Shown: piece by piece, positions 42,510-52,500 of the stretch
How positions within the stretch are numbered: the stretch's first letter is position 1
How the letters are laid out: every line of letters starts with the position of its first letter
Assembly: GCA_051295955.1 (NCBI GenBank)
Contig: JBPDWA010000002.1
Coordinates: forward strand, 186,001 to 250,000
DNA: 64,000 bases
Direction: 5' to 3'
Source: Enterococcus faecalis_A
GTDB lineage: Bacteria; Bacillota; Bacilli; Lactobacillales; Enterococcaceae
Translations under genes and position numbers: made by a program
The notes under the pieces: model-generated
What the model was told of the DNA's origin: nothing
Seen by the model: only the letters and a program-made list of their open reading frames with translations
The model's database searches: none

Positions 42510-44045
42510 TTATACATTTTTGGTTTTACCTAGTTTTACTAATCGTTGAGCGATTGTGAAGTCTCCATCATAGGGAACGTCGACTCCGTTTACTTTTTGG
42601 TACAAGTCCGCTCCTTTACCAGCCAAGACGACGGCGTCTTTCGGGTGACTAAGCTTGATGGCTTTTTCAATAGCGGCTTCTCGATCAAGTACAGTGTAGA
42701 TAGGCAGCTCAGCTGTGATATAGCTTTCAATCTCTTGACAAATTTTTGCTGGATCTTCACTGGCAGGATCATCAGTTGTCAATACGACAATATCGGCAAA
42801 TTCAGTCAACACTTGTCCGAACCCTTTTCGACGAGAGACGGCTTTATCACCAGTACTGCCAATCACAATGATTAAGCGGCCGGTTGGGTGAGCTGAGCGA
42901 ACATAAGTCAGTAGTTGCTTGACACTGTCATAATTATGGGCGTAATCAACGTAGATGGTTGCTCCGTTGCTGTTGGTTAATGATTCCATGCGCCCAGGAA
43001 CTACAGTTGCTGCAATTCCCCTTTGACAATCGACTTTGGTTGCTCCTAATAAAGCACTTGCAAGAGCAGCACTTAAGGCATTGCCTTTATTGAAATCTCC
43101 ACCTAACTGTAACGTATAATTGCCGGCAATTTTCAGTGTATCTGCTGTGCTTGTCACAGTAAAGCCGCTGGGGTTGTCTTTTACAGGGGTAAAGCAATAA
43201 TCAACTTCGTCATCAACGTATCTACCGTAAACGATCGCTGGTACCTGCGCCTGTTGTGCAGTTTCTTTTAATAAAGGAAAATAGTTAGATTCACGATTTA
43301 AAATAATAGTTTTTGCGTGTGTAATTAATTGACGTTTGCAATAAAAATAGTCATCAAATGTAGGATGCTCAATAGGGCTGATATGATCGGGCGTAATATT
43401 TAGAAAAATGCCAACGTCAAAAATTAAACCGTACACGCGCTGGGTTTTATACGCTTGAGATGAAACTTCCATCACTAAATGGGTCATGCCATTGGTGACA
43501 GCTTCCGCCATCATTTTATATAAGTCTAATGATTCAGGCGTCGTTAAGGTTGATTTGAAAAAGGTTTTACCGTCTAACGTTGAATTCATTGTTGAAAGCA
43601 AAGCAGTTTTTTGCTGTGTGGTCTGATCCAAAATATACTTAGTAAAATAAGCCGCAGTTGTTTTTCCTTTGGTACCGGTAAAACCGATGAGCTTTAATTT
43701 ATTTTGCGGATAGTCGTAAAAAGCCATGCTAAGTACGGCCATCGCTTTTTTTATATCCGTGACGATAATCCCTAAAGGTGCGTTTACTTCGTAAGGCGTT
43801 TCGGCAACGTAAATTTCTAAGCCGTCAGCTAGTGCATTGACCAAATATTCTTCTTTAAAATTTAGTCCTTTGCAAAAAAACAAGGTATCGGCTGAAACTT
43901 TTCGAGAATCATAGGAAAGCGCATGAAGTACCCGCTTTTGAAAATCGGTCGGTAACGAAAGCTGCCAAGTGTCTGGTGTAATAAATTCTTTTAATAAATT
44001 TGCTTTTAGCAAACAATTATGAATCATTCGTAGTGAAATTGCCAC
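42510..44045 (-). CDS. murE: UDP-MurNAc-L-Ala-D-Glu:L-lysine ligase MurE
   Basis: 511 residues from the GTG at 44045, 8 bases after GGAGG; TTG at 44060 lies upstream of that site. The enzyme adds the third amino acid of the peptidoglycan stem peptide. Motifs: ATP loop TGTKGKTTAAYF, NITPDHIS, and DDPASEDP in the position where diaminopimelate enzymes have DNPR, so L-lysine is the expected substrate, as in enterococci. Confidence 0.95.
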   Translation of the reverse strand: MAISLRMIHNCLLKANLLKEFITPDTWQLSLPTDFQKRVLHALSYDSRKVSADTLFFCKGLNFKEEYLVNALADGLEIYVAETPYEVNAPLGIIVTDIKKAMAVLSMAFYDYPQNKLKLIGFTGTKGKTTAAYFTKYILDQTTQQKTALLSTMNSTLDGKTFFKSTLTTPESLDLYKMMAEAVTNGMTHLVMEVSSQAYKTQRVYGLIFDVGIFLNITPDHISPIEHPTFDDYFYCKRQLITHAKTIILNRESNYFPLLKETAQQAQVPAIVYGRYVDDEVDYCFTPVKDNPSGFTVTSTADTLKIAGNYTLQLGGDFNKGNALSAALASALLGATKVDCQRGIAATVVPGRMESLTNSNGATIYVDYAHNYDSVKQLLTYVRSAHPTGRLIIVIGSTGDKAVSRRKGFGQVLTEFADIVVLTTDDPASEDPAKICQEIESYITAELPIYTVLDREAAIEKAIKLSHPKDAVVLAGKGADLYQKVNGVDVPYDGDFTIAQRLVKLGKTKNV

Positions 44046-44244
44046 GTTTTTGGCCTCCAAACATTTTAGTAAATTACTTTTAATTATAGCATATTTTTTT
44101 CCATGACAGAATCGGCAGACTAAAATAGTTCTTATCCTTTACAAAATTTAAAGTTCGTACAAATCCTCAAGAAAGTCATTGCATATCTGAAACTTTACAA
44201 TTAAAATAAAGGGAGTATGTGTAAAGAAAGATGGAGATAAAAAT

Positions 44245-45894
44245 ATGATAAATCAACCAAATTCAGTTGATCAGCCAACATTGACGAATCAAGAAAAGAT
44301 GGTTAAAGGATCAGCTTGGATGACAGCCAGCAATATCATTTCTCGGATGTTAGGTGCTATCTATATTATTCCTTGGTATGCTTGGATGGGAGAACATGGT
44401 GACGCTGCTAATAGTTTATTCTCTATGGGATACACAGTTTATGCTCTTTTTTTAATGATTTCAACAGCCGGCATTCCTGGAGCAATCGCCAAACAAACTT
44501 CTCATTATAATTCATTAAATGAATATAAGATCAGTCGGCAGCTGTTTATCCGTGCGTTGCAGCTAATGGCTGTTTTAGGAGTGGTGTTCGCTCTAGTGAT
44601 GTACATTGCTTCACCATATTTGGCCCTTTGGTCTGGCGGCGGCCAAGCCTTAATTCCTACGATGCGTTCTTTAAGTTTAGCTGTTTTGATTTTTCCATGT
44701 ATGAGCGTTATTCGCGGCTATTTCCAAGGAAATCAAGAAATGATGCCATTTGCTCTGTCGCAAATTATTGAACAAGTTGCTCGGGTTTTTTATATGCTAT
44801 TGACAGCATTTATCATCATGAAGCTGTTTAAAGGAGACTACGTTTCAGCAGTAACTCAAGCTACTTTGGCAGCCTTCATTGGTATGTTAGCCAGCTTGGC
44901 TGTATTAGTCTACTATATGTATAAGCAAAAACCATTGTTTGATTATTTGGAAGCTCACAGTGCCAATGAACATGAAATTTCGCCACAGGATTTACTGGTG
45001 GAAACTTTCAAAGAAGCTGTGCCATTTATTGTGGTTGGTTCAGGGGTAACCATTTTTAAATTAGTGGATCAGTTTACTTTTTCTAATTTTATGCGCCTTT
45101 TTACTGATTATTCTGATGATCAGCTGCGGGATTTATTCGGATTATTTAATGCGAATCCTGATAAATTAACCATGGTAGTTATTGCTTTGGCGACGTCGAT
45201 TTCGGCTACGGGATTACCTTTGATTACTGAGGCAGTTACTTTAAAAAAATTTCGTGAACTGGCTCATCTAATCAGCAATAATTTACAGTTGTTTGTCTTT
45301 GTCATGTTACCGGCAACCTTTGGGATGATTGTTTTAGCTAAACCACTGTATACGGTTTTTTATGTGCCCAATGCTTTAGGAACATCACTGTTGGTGGAAG
45401 CTTCTTATGCGGGCTTGTTTTTAGGACTTTATATGTTAGTTTCTAATATGTTAATGGGAATGTATGAAAATAAAGCAGCAATGAAATATCTAGGCATCGG
45501 TTTATTGGTTAAATTGTTAATCCAGTTCCCATGTATTCGTTTGTTTGAAGCCTATGGGCCATTATTGGCTTCCATGATTGGTTTTACTGTCTCTTGCTAT
45601 TTGATTTTACGCAAGATCAGAATGGTGACTCGCTTTAATTTCACAATGACGGTAAGAAGAACGTTGTTAATGTTCATTATTACTATGATTATGGTGATTT
45701 TAGCTGTTATTTTCCGTCAAGTATTGTATCTATTTTTAGATCCTTCACGCCGCTTCCAAGCATTTTTGATTGTCTTATTGGTAGCAGCCGCTGGCGGTGC
45801 CTTTTATGGCTATGCCATGCTAAAAATTCGCTTGGCAGATAAACTACTTGGAAAAAATGTCGTCAAATTAAGAAACAAATTTAATATTAAATAA
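44245..45894 (+). CDS. murJ: MurJ/SpoVB-family lipid flippase
   Basis: 549 residues with about 14 membrane helices and the MATE-like polysaccharide-transporter start KGSAWMTASNIISRMLGAIYIIPWYAWMG. This is the YtgP-type member found in Firmicutes, which flips lipid II. Assignment to lipid II rather than another lipid-linked sugar is by family. GGAG lies before the ATG. It is divergent from murE and followed by a terminator. Confidence 0.88.
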   Translation: MINQPNSVDQPTLTNQEKMVKGSAWMTASNIISRMLGAIYIIPWYAWMGEHGDAANSLFSMGYTVYALFLMISTAGIPGAIAKQTSHYNSLNEYKISRQLFIRALQLMAVLGVVFALVMYIASPYLALWSGGGQALIPTMRSLSLAVLIFPCMSVIRGYFQGNQEMMPFALSQIIEQVARVFYMLLTAFIIMKLFKGDYVSAVTQATLAAFIGMLASLAVLVYYMYKQKPLFDYLEAHSANEHEISPQDLLVETFKEAVPFIVVGSGVTIFKLVDQFTFSNFMRLFTDYSDDQLRDLFGLFNANPDKLTMVVIALATSISATGLPLITEAVTLKKFRELAHLISNNLQLFVFVMLPATFGMIVLAKPLYTVFYVPNALGTSLLVEASYAGLFLGLYMLVSNMLMGMYENKAAMKYLGIGLLVKLLIQFPCIRLFEAYGPLLASMIGFTVSCYLILRKIRMVTRFNFTMTVRRTLLMFIITMIMVILAVIFRQVLYLFLDPSRRFQAFLIVLLVAAAGGAFYGYAMLKIRLADKLLGKNVVKLRNKFNIK

Positions 45895-45921
45895 AATGGT
45901 TAAAAGAAGTAACCGTGTAAA

Positions 45922-45980
45922 GGAAGAACAGCACAGGCTGAACATGAACTGCGTGTTGCTGTACTTCCTTGTTTTGCTTT
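45922..45980 (+). terminator. Terminator after the flippase gene
   Basis: GGAAGAACAGCA (45922-45933) pairs with TGCTGTACTTCC (45957-45968), followed by TTGTTTTGCTTTTT. Confidence 0.6.
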
Positions 45981-46014
45981 TTCTGAATTATCGGTTGATA
46001 AAGGAGGTTTTGCA

Positions 46015-46734
46015 ATGCGTTTAGATAAATTTTTAGCGGAAGCTGGGATTGGGAGTCGCAAAGAAATCAAAGGGTTGCTTAAGAAAAAATTAGTGTATGT
46101 GAATGGGAAAGTAGTCAAAGAAGCTAAAAGCCAAGTTCAGGAATATGAGGATGAAATAACCTTTGCTGGTGAACGAGTCACGTACCAAAAATTTTTTTAT
46201 TATATGCTCCATAAACCGCCGGGTGTTATTTCTGCAACGGAGGATCGTGCAGAGCGGACCGTGCTGGATTTATTTAGCAGAGAGGATTATCGCAGCGACT
46301 TGTTTCCCGTAGGTCGGCTGGATAAGGACACAGAAGGGCTGTTGCTTGTTACCAATGATGGTGCCTTGGCCCATCAATTATTATCCCCAAAAAAACATGT
46401 AGACAAAGAATATACTGCTCTTGTGGCGGGCGTGGTTACGGAGGAAGATATTGCTTTATTTGCCCAAGGCTTCACCTTAAAAAGTGGGGAAACTGTTCGA
46501 CCTAGTCAGCTGGAGATAACAAAAATTTATGAAGCGGAGCGACAAACAGAAATCCGTTTAGTGATTCAGGAAGGAAAGTTTCACCAAGTGAAACGCATGC
46601 TGGCGTCGGTAGGCAAAAAAGTTCTTTATTTGAAACGCCTTAGAATGGGGGAACTCATTTTAGATGAGACATTGCCGCTAGGTAAGTATCGTCCTTTAAC
46701 GGATCAAGAAGTCATGCAATTGATTAAAAAATAA
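46015..46734 (+). CDS. rsuA: 16S rRNA pseudouridine synthase, RsuA family
   Basis: 239 residues. An S4 RNA-binding domain at 1-60 (MRLDKFLAEAGIGSRKEIKGLL) is followed by the synthase domain with catalytic Asp in VGRLDKDTEGLLLVTNDG. RsuA modifies U516 of 16S rRNA; other members of the family modify 23S rRNA, so the exact target is by similarity. AAAGGAGG precedes the ATG. Confidence 0.92.
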   Translation: MRLDKFLAEAGIGSRKEIKGLLKKKLVYVNGKVVKEAKSQVQEYEDEITFAGERVTYQKFFYYMLHKPPGVISATEDRAERTVLDLFSREDYRSDLFPVGRLDKDTEGLLLVTNDGALAHQLLSPKKHVDKEYTALVAGVVTEEDIALFAQGFTLKSGETVRPSQLEITKIYEAERQTEIRLVIQEGKFHQVKRMLASVGKKVLYLKRLRMGELILDETLPLGKYRPLTDQEVMQLIKK

Positions 46735-46768
46735 CGAATGAATAAATATTCTTAACTCAGTGATGAGG

Positions 46769-46802
46769 TATCCGTAAGCACTAGTGTTACGGGTATTTTT
46801 TT
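46769..46802 (+). terminator. rsuA terminator
   Basis: TATCCGTAA (46769-46777) pairs with TTACGGGTA (46787-46795), followed by seven T. Confidence 0.85.
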
Positions 46803-46832
46803 GTCTGCTACGAAACCTTCTAACTATAAAGC

Positions 46833-46874
46833 GACCCCAAAAAGTTAGATTTTGGGTCTGACTTTTTTAGGGTC
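46833..46874. repeat. Inverted repeat GACCCCAAAAAGT, possible IS end remnant
   Basis: GACCCCAAAAAGT (46833-46845) pairs with ACTTTTTTAGGGTC (46861-46874). The sequence resembles the terminal repeats of some IS3-family elements (GACCCCAAAAAGTTAGA), but no transposase lies near. It may also serve as the terminator of the leftward nnrD gene. Confidence 0.45.
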
Positions 46875-46886
46875 ACTGCATGACGT

Positions 46887-47723
46887 TTAAGGATTTTTTA
46901 ACTCGAATTGTTTCATATAAACTGGAATATGCCGAATAATAGCAGTTGGTAATACAACATATTGATAGAGAGCCAACTGTTCGCCGATATAACTATGAAG
47001 GTAAACAGCACTTAATAAAGCTGCTATTTTATCAGGAAACTGAGCGAGAAAGCCAACAATCATTCCCGCTAGCGTATCTCCCATGCCGCCGGTTGCCATT
47101 GCTGGCGTTCCCAGAGGATTTTTATAACATTCATCTAAGGTGTACACTTCGGTACGGTGACTTTTTAAAACTACGTAAACACCCAATTTTTGCTGAACCT
47201 GCTGGTTTTTATCACTGGTTTGTTCAGCGATTGGCAGTTGAGCCAGACGTTCCCATTCCATTTGATGAGGTGTGAAGATGGTCACTGCAGGATGTGGAAG
47301 TTCTAGCTTTAATCGTGCAACTAGTGTAATTGCCGATCCATCAACGACGAGCCATTGATCTGGTCGCTGATGAGTGAAGACCAATTTTAACAAAGTGATC
47401 GCTGTCTGATCAGTGCCCAAGCCAGGACCAATTAAAAGTACATCGCTTTTTTTTATGGCGGCAGTGATTGCTTGAATATCTTTGCAATCCAAAACCATTG
47501 CTTCAGGGCAATGAACATGTAAAGGAATGTGGTTCTCGCTAGTGGTGACAACCGTTGTTAAACCAGCTCCGACAGCAACAGTTGCTAAAGTACTCATCAT
47601 AATGGCTCCGCCGTATTGTTGGTTGCCGCCAATTAAAAGAGCCCGGCCAAAGGTTCCTTTATGACTGTCAGCCGATCGTGGCTGAATTAATTGAGTAAGA
47701 GTAAGATCTGTGAGTTCTTTCAA
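46887..47723 (-). CDS. nnrD: ADP-dependent NAD(P)H-hydrate dehydratase
   Basis: 278 residues from the TTG at 47723, 7 bases after GAAGGTG; the TTG at 47729 is too close to it. The enzyme repairs hydrated NADH and NADPH. A ribokinase-like fold with HKGTFGRALLIGGNQQYGGA, the GPGLGTD turn and the signature GTPAMATGGMGDTLAGMI is clear. The NnrE epimerase domain that is fused in some bacteria is absent. Confidence 0.94.
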   Translation of the reverse strand: MKELTDLTLTQLIQPRSADSHKGTFGRALLIGGNQQYGGAIMMSTLATVAVGAGLTTVVTTSENHIPLHVHCPEAMVLDCKDIQAITAAIKKSDVLLIGPGLGTDQTAITLLKLVFTHQRPDQWLVVDGSAITLVARLKLELPHPAVTIFTPHQMEWERLAQLPIAEQTSDKNQQVQQKLGVYVVLKSHRTEVYTLDECYKNPLGTPAMATGGMGDTLAGMIVGFLAQFPDKIAALLSAVYLHSYIGEQLALYQYVVLPTAIIRHIPVYMKQFELKNP

Positions 47724-47877
47724 GGCCAAACACCTTCTTTTTTTCTTTTATTATAAAGTTTTCCGACTTTTCTTGCAAAAATCTCTTTTTTAAGAAAAAA
47801 TTTGCAACCTCTTTTTCTTTTTTCTTCAGAAAATGGTATGATAGGCAATGTAATAGCTATGAATAGGAGTGAAGAAG

Positions 47878-49299
47878 ATGACAATTAATTGGACGAAAGA
47901 AGTCGAAGCACGCAAAGCTGCTTTATTGGAAGATTTGCAAAACTTATTACGTATTAACAGCGAACGTGACGACAGTCAAGCAACGCCGACTACCCCTTTT
48001 GGACCTGGACCAGTTGCTGCTTTAAAACATATGCTAGCTTACGGTGAACGTGATGGTTTTACAGTCAAAAACGTCGACAACTACGCTGGACATATTGAAT
48101 ATGGAGACGGTGATGAAACCTTGGGTATTTTCGGTCATATGGATGTCGTACCAGCTGGCGATGGCTGGGAAACGGATCCTTATGAACCAGTAATCAAAGA
48201 CGGCAAAATTTATGCACGTGGAGCAAGTGACGATAAAGGCCCAAGTATGGCTGCTTACTATGCCTTAAAAATTATTAAAGACTTAGAGTTGCCGTTAACG
48301 AAAAAAATCCGCTTCGTCGTAGGTAGTGATGAAGAAAGCGGTTGGGGTGATATGGATTATTACTTCAAACATGAAACGGCCCCTGATTTTGGTTTTTCTC
48401 CTGACGCTGAGTTTCCAATTATTAATGGCGAAAAAGGCAACGTAACGATTCGCTTAACCTTCAAAGGCGGAAATGGCGCCGATTATCAATTAAATAGCTT
48501 TAAATCTGGCTTGCGAGAAAATATGGTGCCGGGAACAGCTACGGCTGTGGTGACAGCGACTACTGCTGATGCCGCTGCTTTGTTGGCTGCCTCTTTTGAT
48601 ACATTTATTAAAGAAGAACAAAAAATTTCTGGTAACGCTAAAGCGACAGACAAAATGGTTACTTTTAACGTTATCGGTAAAGGTGCTCACGGGGCAAGTC
48701 CACAATCTGGGATCAATGCGGCGACTTTCTTAGCGACTTTCTTAAACAACTACGATTTCGCAGAAGGTGCCTTTGATTTCATCAACACAGTTGCCGAATT
48801 CATCCATGAAGATTTTTATGGTGAAAAATTAGGTGTCGCTTTTGAAGACCCTAAAATGGGCAAGTTGACCATGAATGCCGGCATTGTTAATTTTGATGCT
48901 GAAAAGCCAGCTAACAGTCTAATCACGCTTAACTTCCGTTATCCAAAAGGAACGACAGCTACTGACTTGCAAGCCAAGGTTCAAAAAACAGTCGGTGAAA
49001 ATGTGACCGCTACTCAAGGTGAGCGTAACCAAGAACCTCACTATGTACCAGTTGATGATCCGTTGGTAGCCACTTTACTTCAAGTATATGAAGATCATAC
49101 TGGTGAAAAAGGCGAAGAACAAATCATCGGCGGCGGTACGTACGGCCGCTTATTAAAACGTGGCGTCGCTTATGGCGCAATGTTCCCAGGCTATACTGAT
49201 ACTATGCACCAAGCCAACGAATTTATGGAATTGGATGACTTGTTTAGAGCTACTGCCATTTATGCGGATGCTATCTATCGTTTGGCCGTCAAAGCATAA
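47878..49299 (+). CDS. pepV: Dipeptidase PepV (M20 family)
   Basis: 473 residues from the ATG at 47878, 8 bases after AGGAG. A zinc-dependent cytoplasmic dipeptidase of the M20A/PepV family. Metal-binding motifs: GHMDVVPAGDGWETDPY, ASDDKGPSMAAYYALK, GSDEESGWGDMDYYF, and the His in TMHQANEFM near the C-terminus. Length is typical. It has its own terminator at 49341. Confidence 0.96.
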   Translation: MTINWTKEVEARKAALLEDLQNLLRINSERDDSQATPTTPFGPGPVAALKHMLAYGERDGFTVKNVDNYAGHIEYGDGDETLGIFGHMDVVPAGDGWETDPYEPVIKDGKIYARGASDDKGPSMAAYYALKIIKDLELPLTKKIRFVVGSDEESGWGDMDYYFKHETAPDFGFSPDAEFPIINGEKGNVTIRLTFKGGNGADYQLNSFKSGLRENMVPGTATAVVTATTADAAALLAASFDTFIKEEQKISGNAKATDKMVTFNVIGKGAHGASPQSGINAATFLATFLNNYDFAEGAFDFINTVAEFIHEDFYGEKLGVAFEDPKMGKLTMNAGIVNFDAEKPANSLITLNFRYPKGTTATDLQAKVQKTVGENVTATQGERNQEPHYVPVDDPLVATLLQVYEDHTGEKGEEQIIGGGTYGRLLKRGVAYGAMFPGYTDTMHQANEFMELDDLFRATAIYADAIYRLAVKA

Positions 49300-49340
49300 A
49301 TCGCATTAAAAAAATACTTATAAAATTATACTGAAATAAA

Positions 49341-49392
49341 AAATGCAACTACTGTATTCTGTTATTTTGCGGAGTAGTAGTTGTATTTTTTA
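49341..49392 (+). terminator. pepV terminator
   Basis: AAATGCAACTACT (49341-49353) pairs with AGTAGTTGTATTT (49376-49388), followed by further T. Confidence 0.85.
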
Positions 49393-49520
49393 CTGAAATT
49401 TTTCCTCTTTTAGTTAAAACTGAGAATATAAAATAAAAAAACATTTTAAAAGCTCAAGTTGTTACAATAAGTAAATAATGGTAAGATTATTGATAGAATA
49501 AATAAACAGAGGTAAACTAG

Positions 49521-49796
49521 ATGTCAAACGGAACAATTAGTTCAGATGTAGGCGTAGCATCTAATTATATAAACCCTATTTCAAACGCAAAGGATTCAGC
49601 GCTTGAAACCAGTGTTAACTCGTCTTCAATCAGCTTTTCTAATCTTTCGGTATGTGAAAAAGTAAAAAGTACAAATGGTAAATCATTAATAAGTACTAGC
49701 CAATACGGTAGTGCGTTATCTAAAGACTTAGCGAACTTCACCTTAATTGCTACTATTTTTGCTGAAAAAGATGCGCAAATTGCGAATGGGGTTTAG
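49521..49796 (+). CDS. Type VII secretion effector accessory Lap1-like (DUF3130/TIGR04197)
   Basis: 91 residues. A small, helical, Ser/Asn-rich protein (ISSDVGVASNYINPISNAKDSA) of the TIGR04197/SACOL2603 type found directly upstream of LXG effector genes. By analogy to Lap1 proteins it binds the LXG domain and helps to target it to the EssC secretion ATPase. AGAGGTAAACTAG precedes the ATG. It ends 3 bp before the next gene. Confidence 0.8.
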   Translation: MSNGTISSDVGVASNYINPISNAKDSALETSVNSSSISFSNLSVCEKVKSTNGKSLISTSQYGSALSKDLANFTLIATIFAEKDAQIANGV

Positions 49797-49799
49797 AAA

Positions 49800-50165
49800 A
49801 TGCCAGAAGAAAAGAAAGATAATTTAGATGAGATTATTGCGGTTAATCGAGAACTGCAAATACTAACTGACGATTTAGACAAAAACAAAAAGCAAATTAA
49901 AAAACTTACAGAAGCTGACGACATTACCCATAAAATCTATAAAGAGAATACCGATATCTTGGACGAACTCGTTTATTATTGGAAAGGCGACAAAGCAAAT
50001 CGCTTTTTACATATAGCTCATGAAGACAACGAACATGAATACAAGCAATCCATGAGAACTTTAGATGGTGTCCATTCAAATTTAGAGAACGAACAAAAAG
50101 CATTAGTTAATAAAGAAGAAGTTTTATTCAATAAACAGTTGAAACTAAAACAAGAAAGTCGCTAA
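49800..50165 (+). CDS. LXG accessory protein Lap2-like (DUF3958)
   Basis: 121 residues, entirely helical, with KELQ-type heptads and a conserved YYWKGDKANRFLHIAHED block near the middle, resembling DUF3958 proteins that form the second targeting factor of LXG effectors. No signal peptide. It starts 3 bp after Lap1. Confidence 0.75.
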   Translation: MPEEKKDNLDEIIAVNRELQILTDDLDKNKKQIKKLTEADDITHKIYKENTDILDELVYYWKGDKANRFLHIAHEDNEHEYKQSMRTLDGVHSNLENEQKALVNKEEVLFNKQLKLKQESR

Positions 50166-50180
50166 AAAGGGGTTCTATTA

Positions 50181-51857
50181 TTGGGGTTGAAAATTAGAGT
50201 AAGTGAAATAACTAGCTATTTAGATTAGATAAATACCTCTTTATCTACTAAGAATGACGGCTTAAATTAGATCATGCAAGGCAGGCAAAGCTTTATTGGA
50301 GCGCCAGAATTAACTGGTGATGCGTGGTCGGCTGCTAAAAGCTACGCCGAAACTGCCCACATTTCACTTTTAAGGGGACAAATTCGAGCAAATGCTGAAA
50401 TTACAAATGATAATCTAACGTTTGCTAGTCGAATAGCTGAAAAGATTGAGAATGAAGAAATTGATGAAGACGCATTAAACCGAATTATTGAACGTTTAGA
50501 ACAACAAAGACGATCAATATTATATAGAAATAGTTTAATGACAAATAGCCCGTCATTTGGGACAAGAAACGTTAATGCTGATGATGGTTCTAATTCAATT
50601 ACAATTCAAATTCACCAGCTTAGAGAAGAAATTCAGTCAATGTATGATTTAGAGAGTTCTTGTTCTGATTTATATACAACGGCAAATTTGTTGCTAGATA
50701 ATGTCAGTCAAGGTTTATCTGCACTTTCTAGTACAAATTGTTTTAATAATTCTAACGGTATGTATAGCACCTCTAAGCTAAAACTTGACTGGGCAAAGAG
50801 TATTAATAAGGAATGGAAAGATAACTTTGTTTTGCCGTTAGACTATGCGAAACTTGTTCAGGAGATTAAAGATGACAAGTCTCTTTCTCCAACTGAAAAA
50901 GCCGATAAAATCGCTCGTGTATCTGAAGACTCCCTTTATTCGTTGGCAAAACCTGCTTTTGATGAGTATGATAAAGTTAGGCTTAATCCTAGCTCTACTG
51001 AACAACAAATAAAAGACGCGGAAGATAGACTTGCTAAAATATTGCGTGGACTAGATATTGATATTAAGGCAGTAGTTAGAAGTCTGGGTGATGATCCAAT
51101 AGCAATTTCTGATAAACATGTCCTTGAATTTGTTGATATGGTAAATACAGGTAAACCATTAGACTTAAAATTACGCATTTTTCATGAATCAGCTAATGAT
51201 GAATCACTTAATTATTCAATCTGGTCAAGGGGTTGGAATAATGAAAAACTTGATTATCTGGGTAATTATCTATTTGGCTATTATGGGCAAGGTGCGTTCA
51301 TGTTAAAAAATGATTCTTTAAAATATGGGGCTGGAATAGCTCAAGGGTTTATTGCAGATAAAGATATTCCAAAGTGGATTGAAAATATTAAAAATGGTAA
51401 CTATGGGGACAATGATGGTGATGCTAAGATGATACAGGAAGAAATAGCAGACTTTGAAAAATACCATAAAAGAATTAGTAAAGTTATTGTGCTTATTGGT
51501 TTAGTAATTTTGGCTATTCGCCTTATTTTAAACGGCAGATTATCATACAAATCACTATACTTCTCGAATCAAGAGAAAGAACTTAGAGTTAAGATTGATG
51601 AAAGGAATATTGAACCACAAATCTCAATATATGTAAAAAAAGCTAAAAAATCAATCTTTAGAATCGAGGTAGTTGATTCTAAAGGAAAAATAGTAGAGCC
51701 AGATTTTATTGGAGAGGATCGTTTTACATCAAAAGATAAATTTTATTATAGCTACCATTTGTATACAAGCAAAGGTAAGGAATACACTGTAAAAATTAAA
51801 AACAAAACAGATTCATTTGTTTATAGCTATGTTAGCGCAGAAAATAATAAAAAATAA
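50181..51857 (+). pseudogene. LXG-domain type VII effector with two in-frame amber codons
   Basis: The coherent LXG start lies upstream of the longest open frame: TTG at 50181, with AAAAGGGG before it, gives LGLKIRVSEITSYLD, then TAG (50226), then INTSLSTKNDGLN, then TAG (50268), then IMQGRQSFIGAPELTGDAW, the canonical LXG sequence. The stops are codons 16 and 30. The remaining 527 residues from the ATG at 50274 are uninterrupted, but that ATG has no ribosome binding site. The C-terminal part has a hydrophobic helix (VIVLIGLVILAIRLIL) and a basic beta-rich end of unknown activity. No cognate immunity gene or secretion core is nearby. Confidence 0.75.
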
Positions 51858-52112
51858 AAATCTAGACTATGAAGATATTAGATAAAAAACCCGCCCTAGC
51901 TTTAAAAATGTGGTGGGATATTGGTGGGATATTTTCAAAATACTCCTTTAAAATATTGATAAATCAAGGTTTGTAAAGTAGTGTCATTTATCGTTTGGCA
52001 AAGTAAAGACGATTTAAAACATTTTTATTCAGGCTATAGCCTCTAGATTCAAGTGGCACCTTTGGTAAAAGAGCAGTTGAAAAAATGAATAAAATAAGCT
52101 TAAATCGAGAAC

Positions 52113-52162
52113 CTGGCGAGATATTCCTACTAAATATAGTAGAAAATCCTGCCAGTTTTTTT
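52113..52162 (+). terminator. Terminator
   Basis: CTGGC (52113-52117) pairs with GCCAG (52151-52155), with an inner stem CTACT/AGTAG, followed by seven T. No intact gene precedes it closely. Confidence 0.7.
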
Positions 52163-52382
52163 ATTCACTTTCTTTGTTAGTTGATAGGCTAGCTTCATAA
52201 TACAAATTACATTGGCCACTACTTTATTCCCAAAATATTAAATAGATAAATATTTTTTAATTAAAACATTGGATGATTTATTCAGATCATTATACTTAAA
52301 ATATAAAAAATTCAGAATATTAATGGTATGAAAAAAATGAAAGAGAAAAATATTTGATATGGGCACAGAATGGCACAAAAGA

Positions 52383-52500
52383 ATGATCGTAATAAAAGGC
52401 TTGACTAAAAGGTTTAACCAAAATCTTGTTCTTGATAATTGAATGTTAAATTGGAAACGCCTGGGAAGCTATAGGTAATTTTAGGAGAAAGTAGGTACAG
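52383..52500 (+). pseudogene. Fragment of an ABC transporter ATP-binding gene
   Basis: ATG at 52383 opens MIVIKGLTKRFNQNLVLDN, the typical first strand of an ABC ATPase, then meets a stop. Further on, VILGESRYR in another frame corresponds to a damaged Walker A (normally ILGESGxGKS). Stops and frame changes show that the gene is dead, and the rest is missing. Confidence 0.5.
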
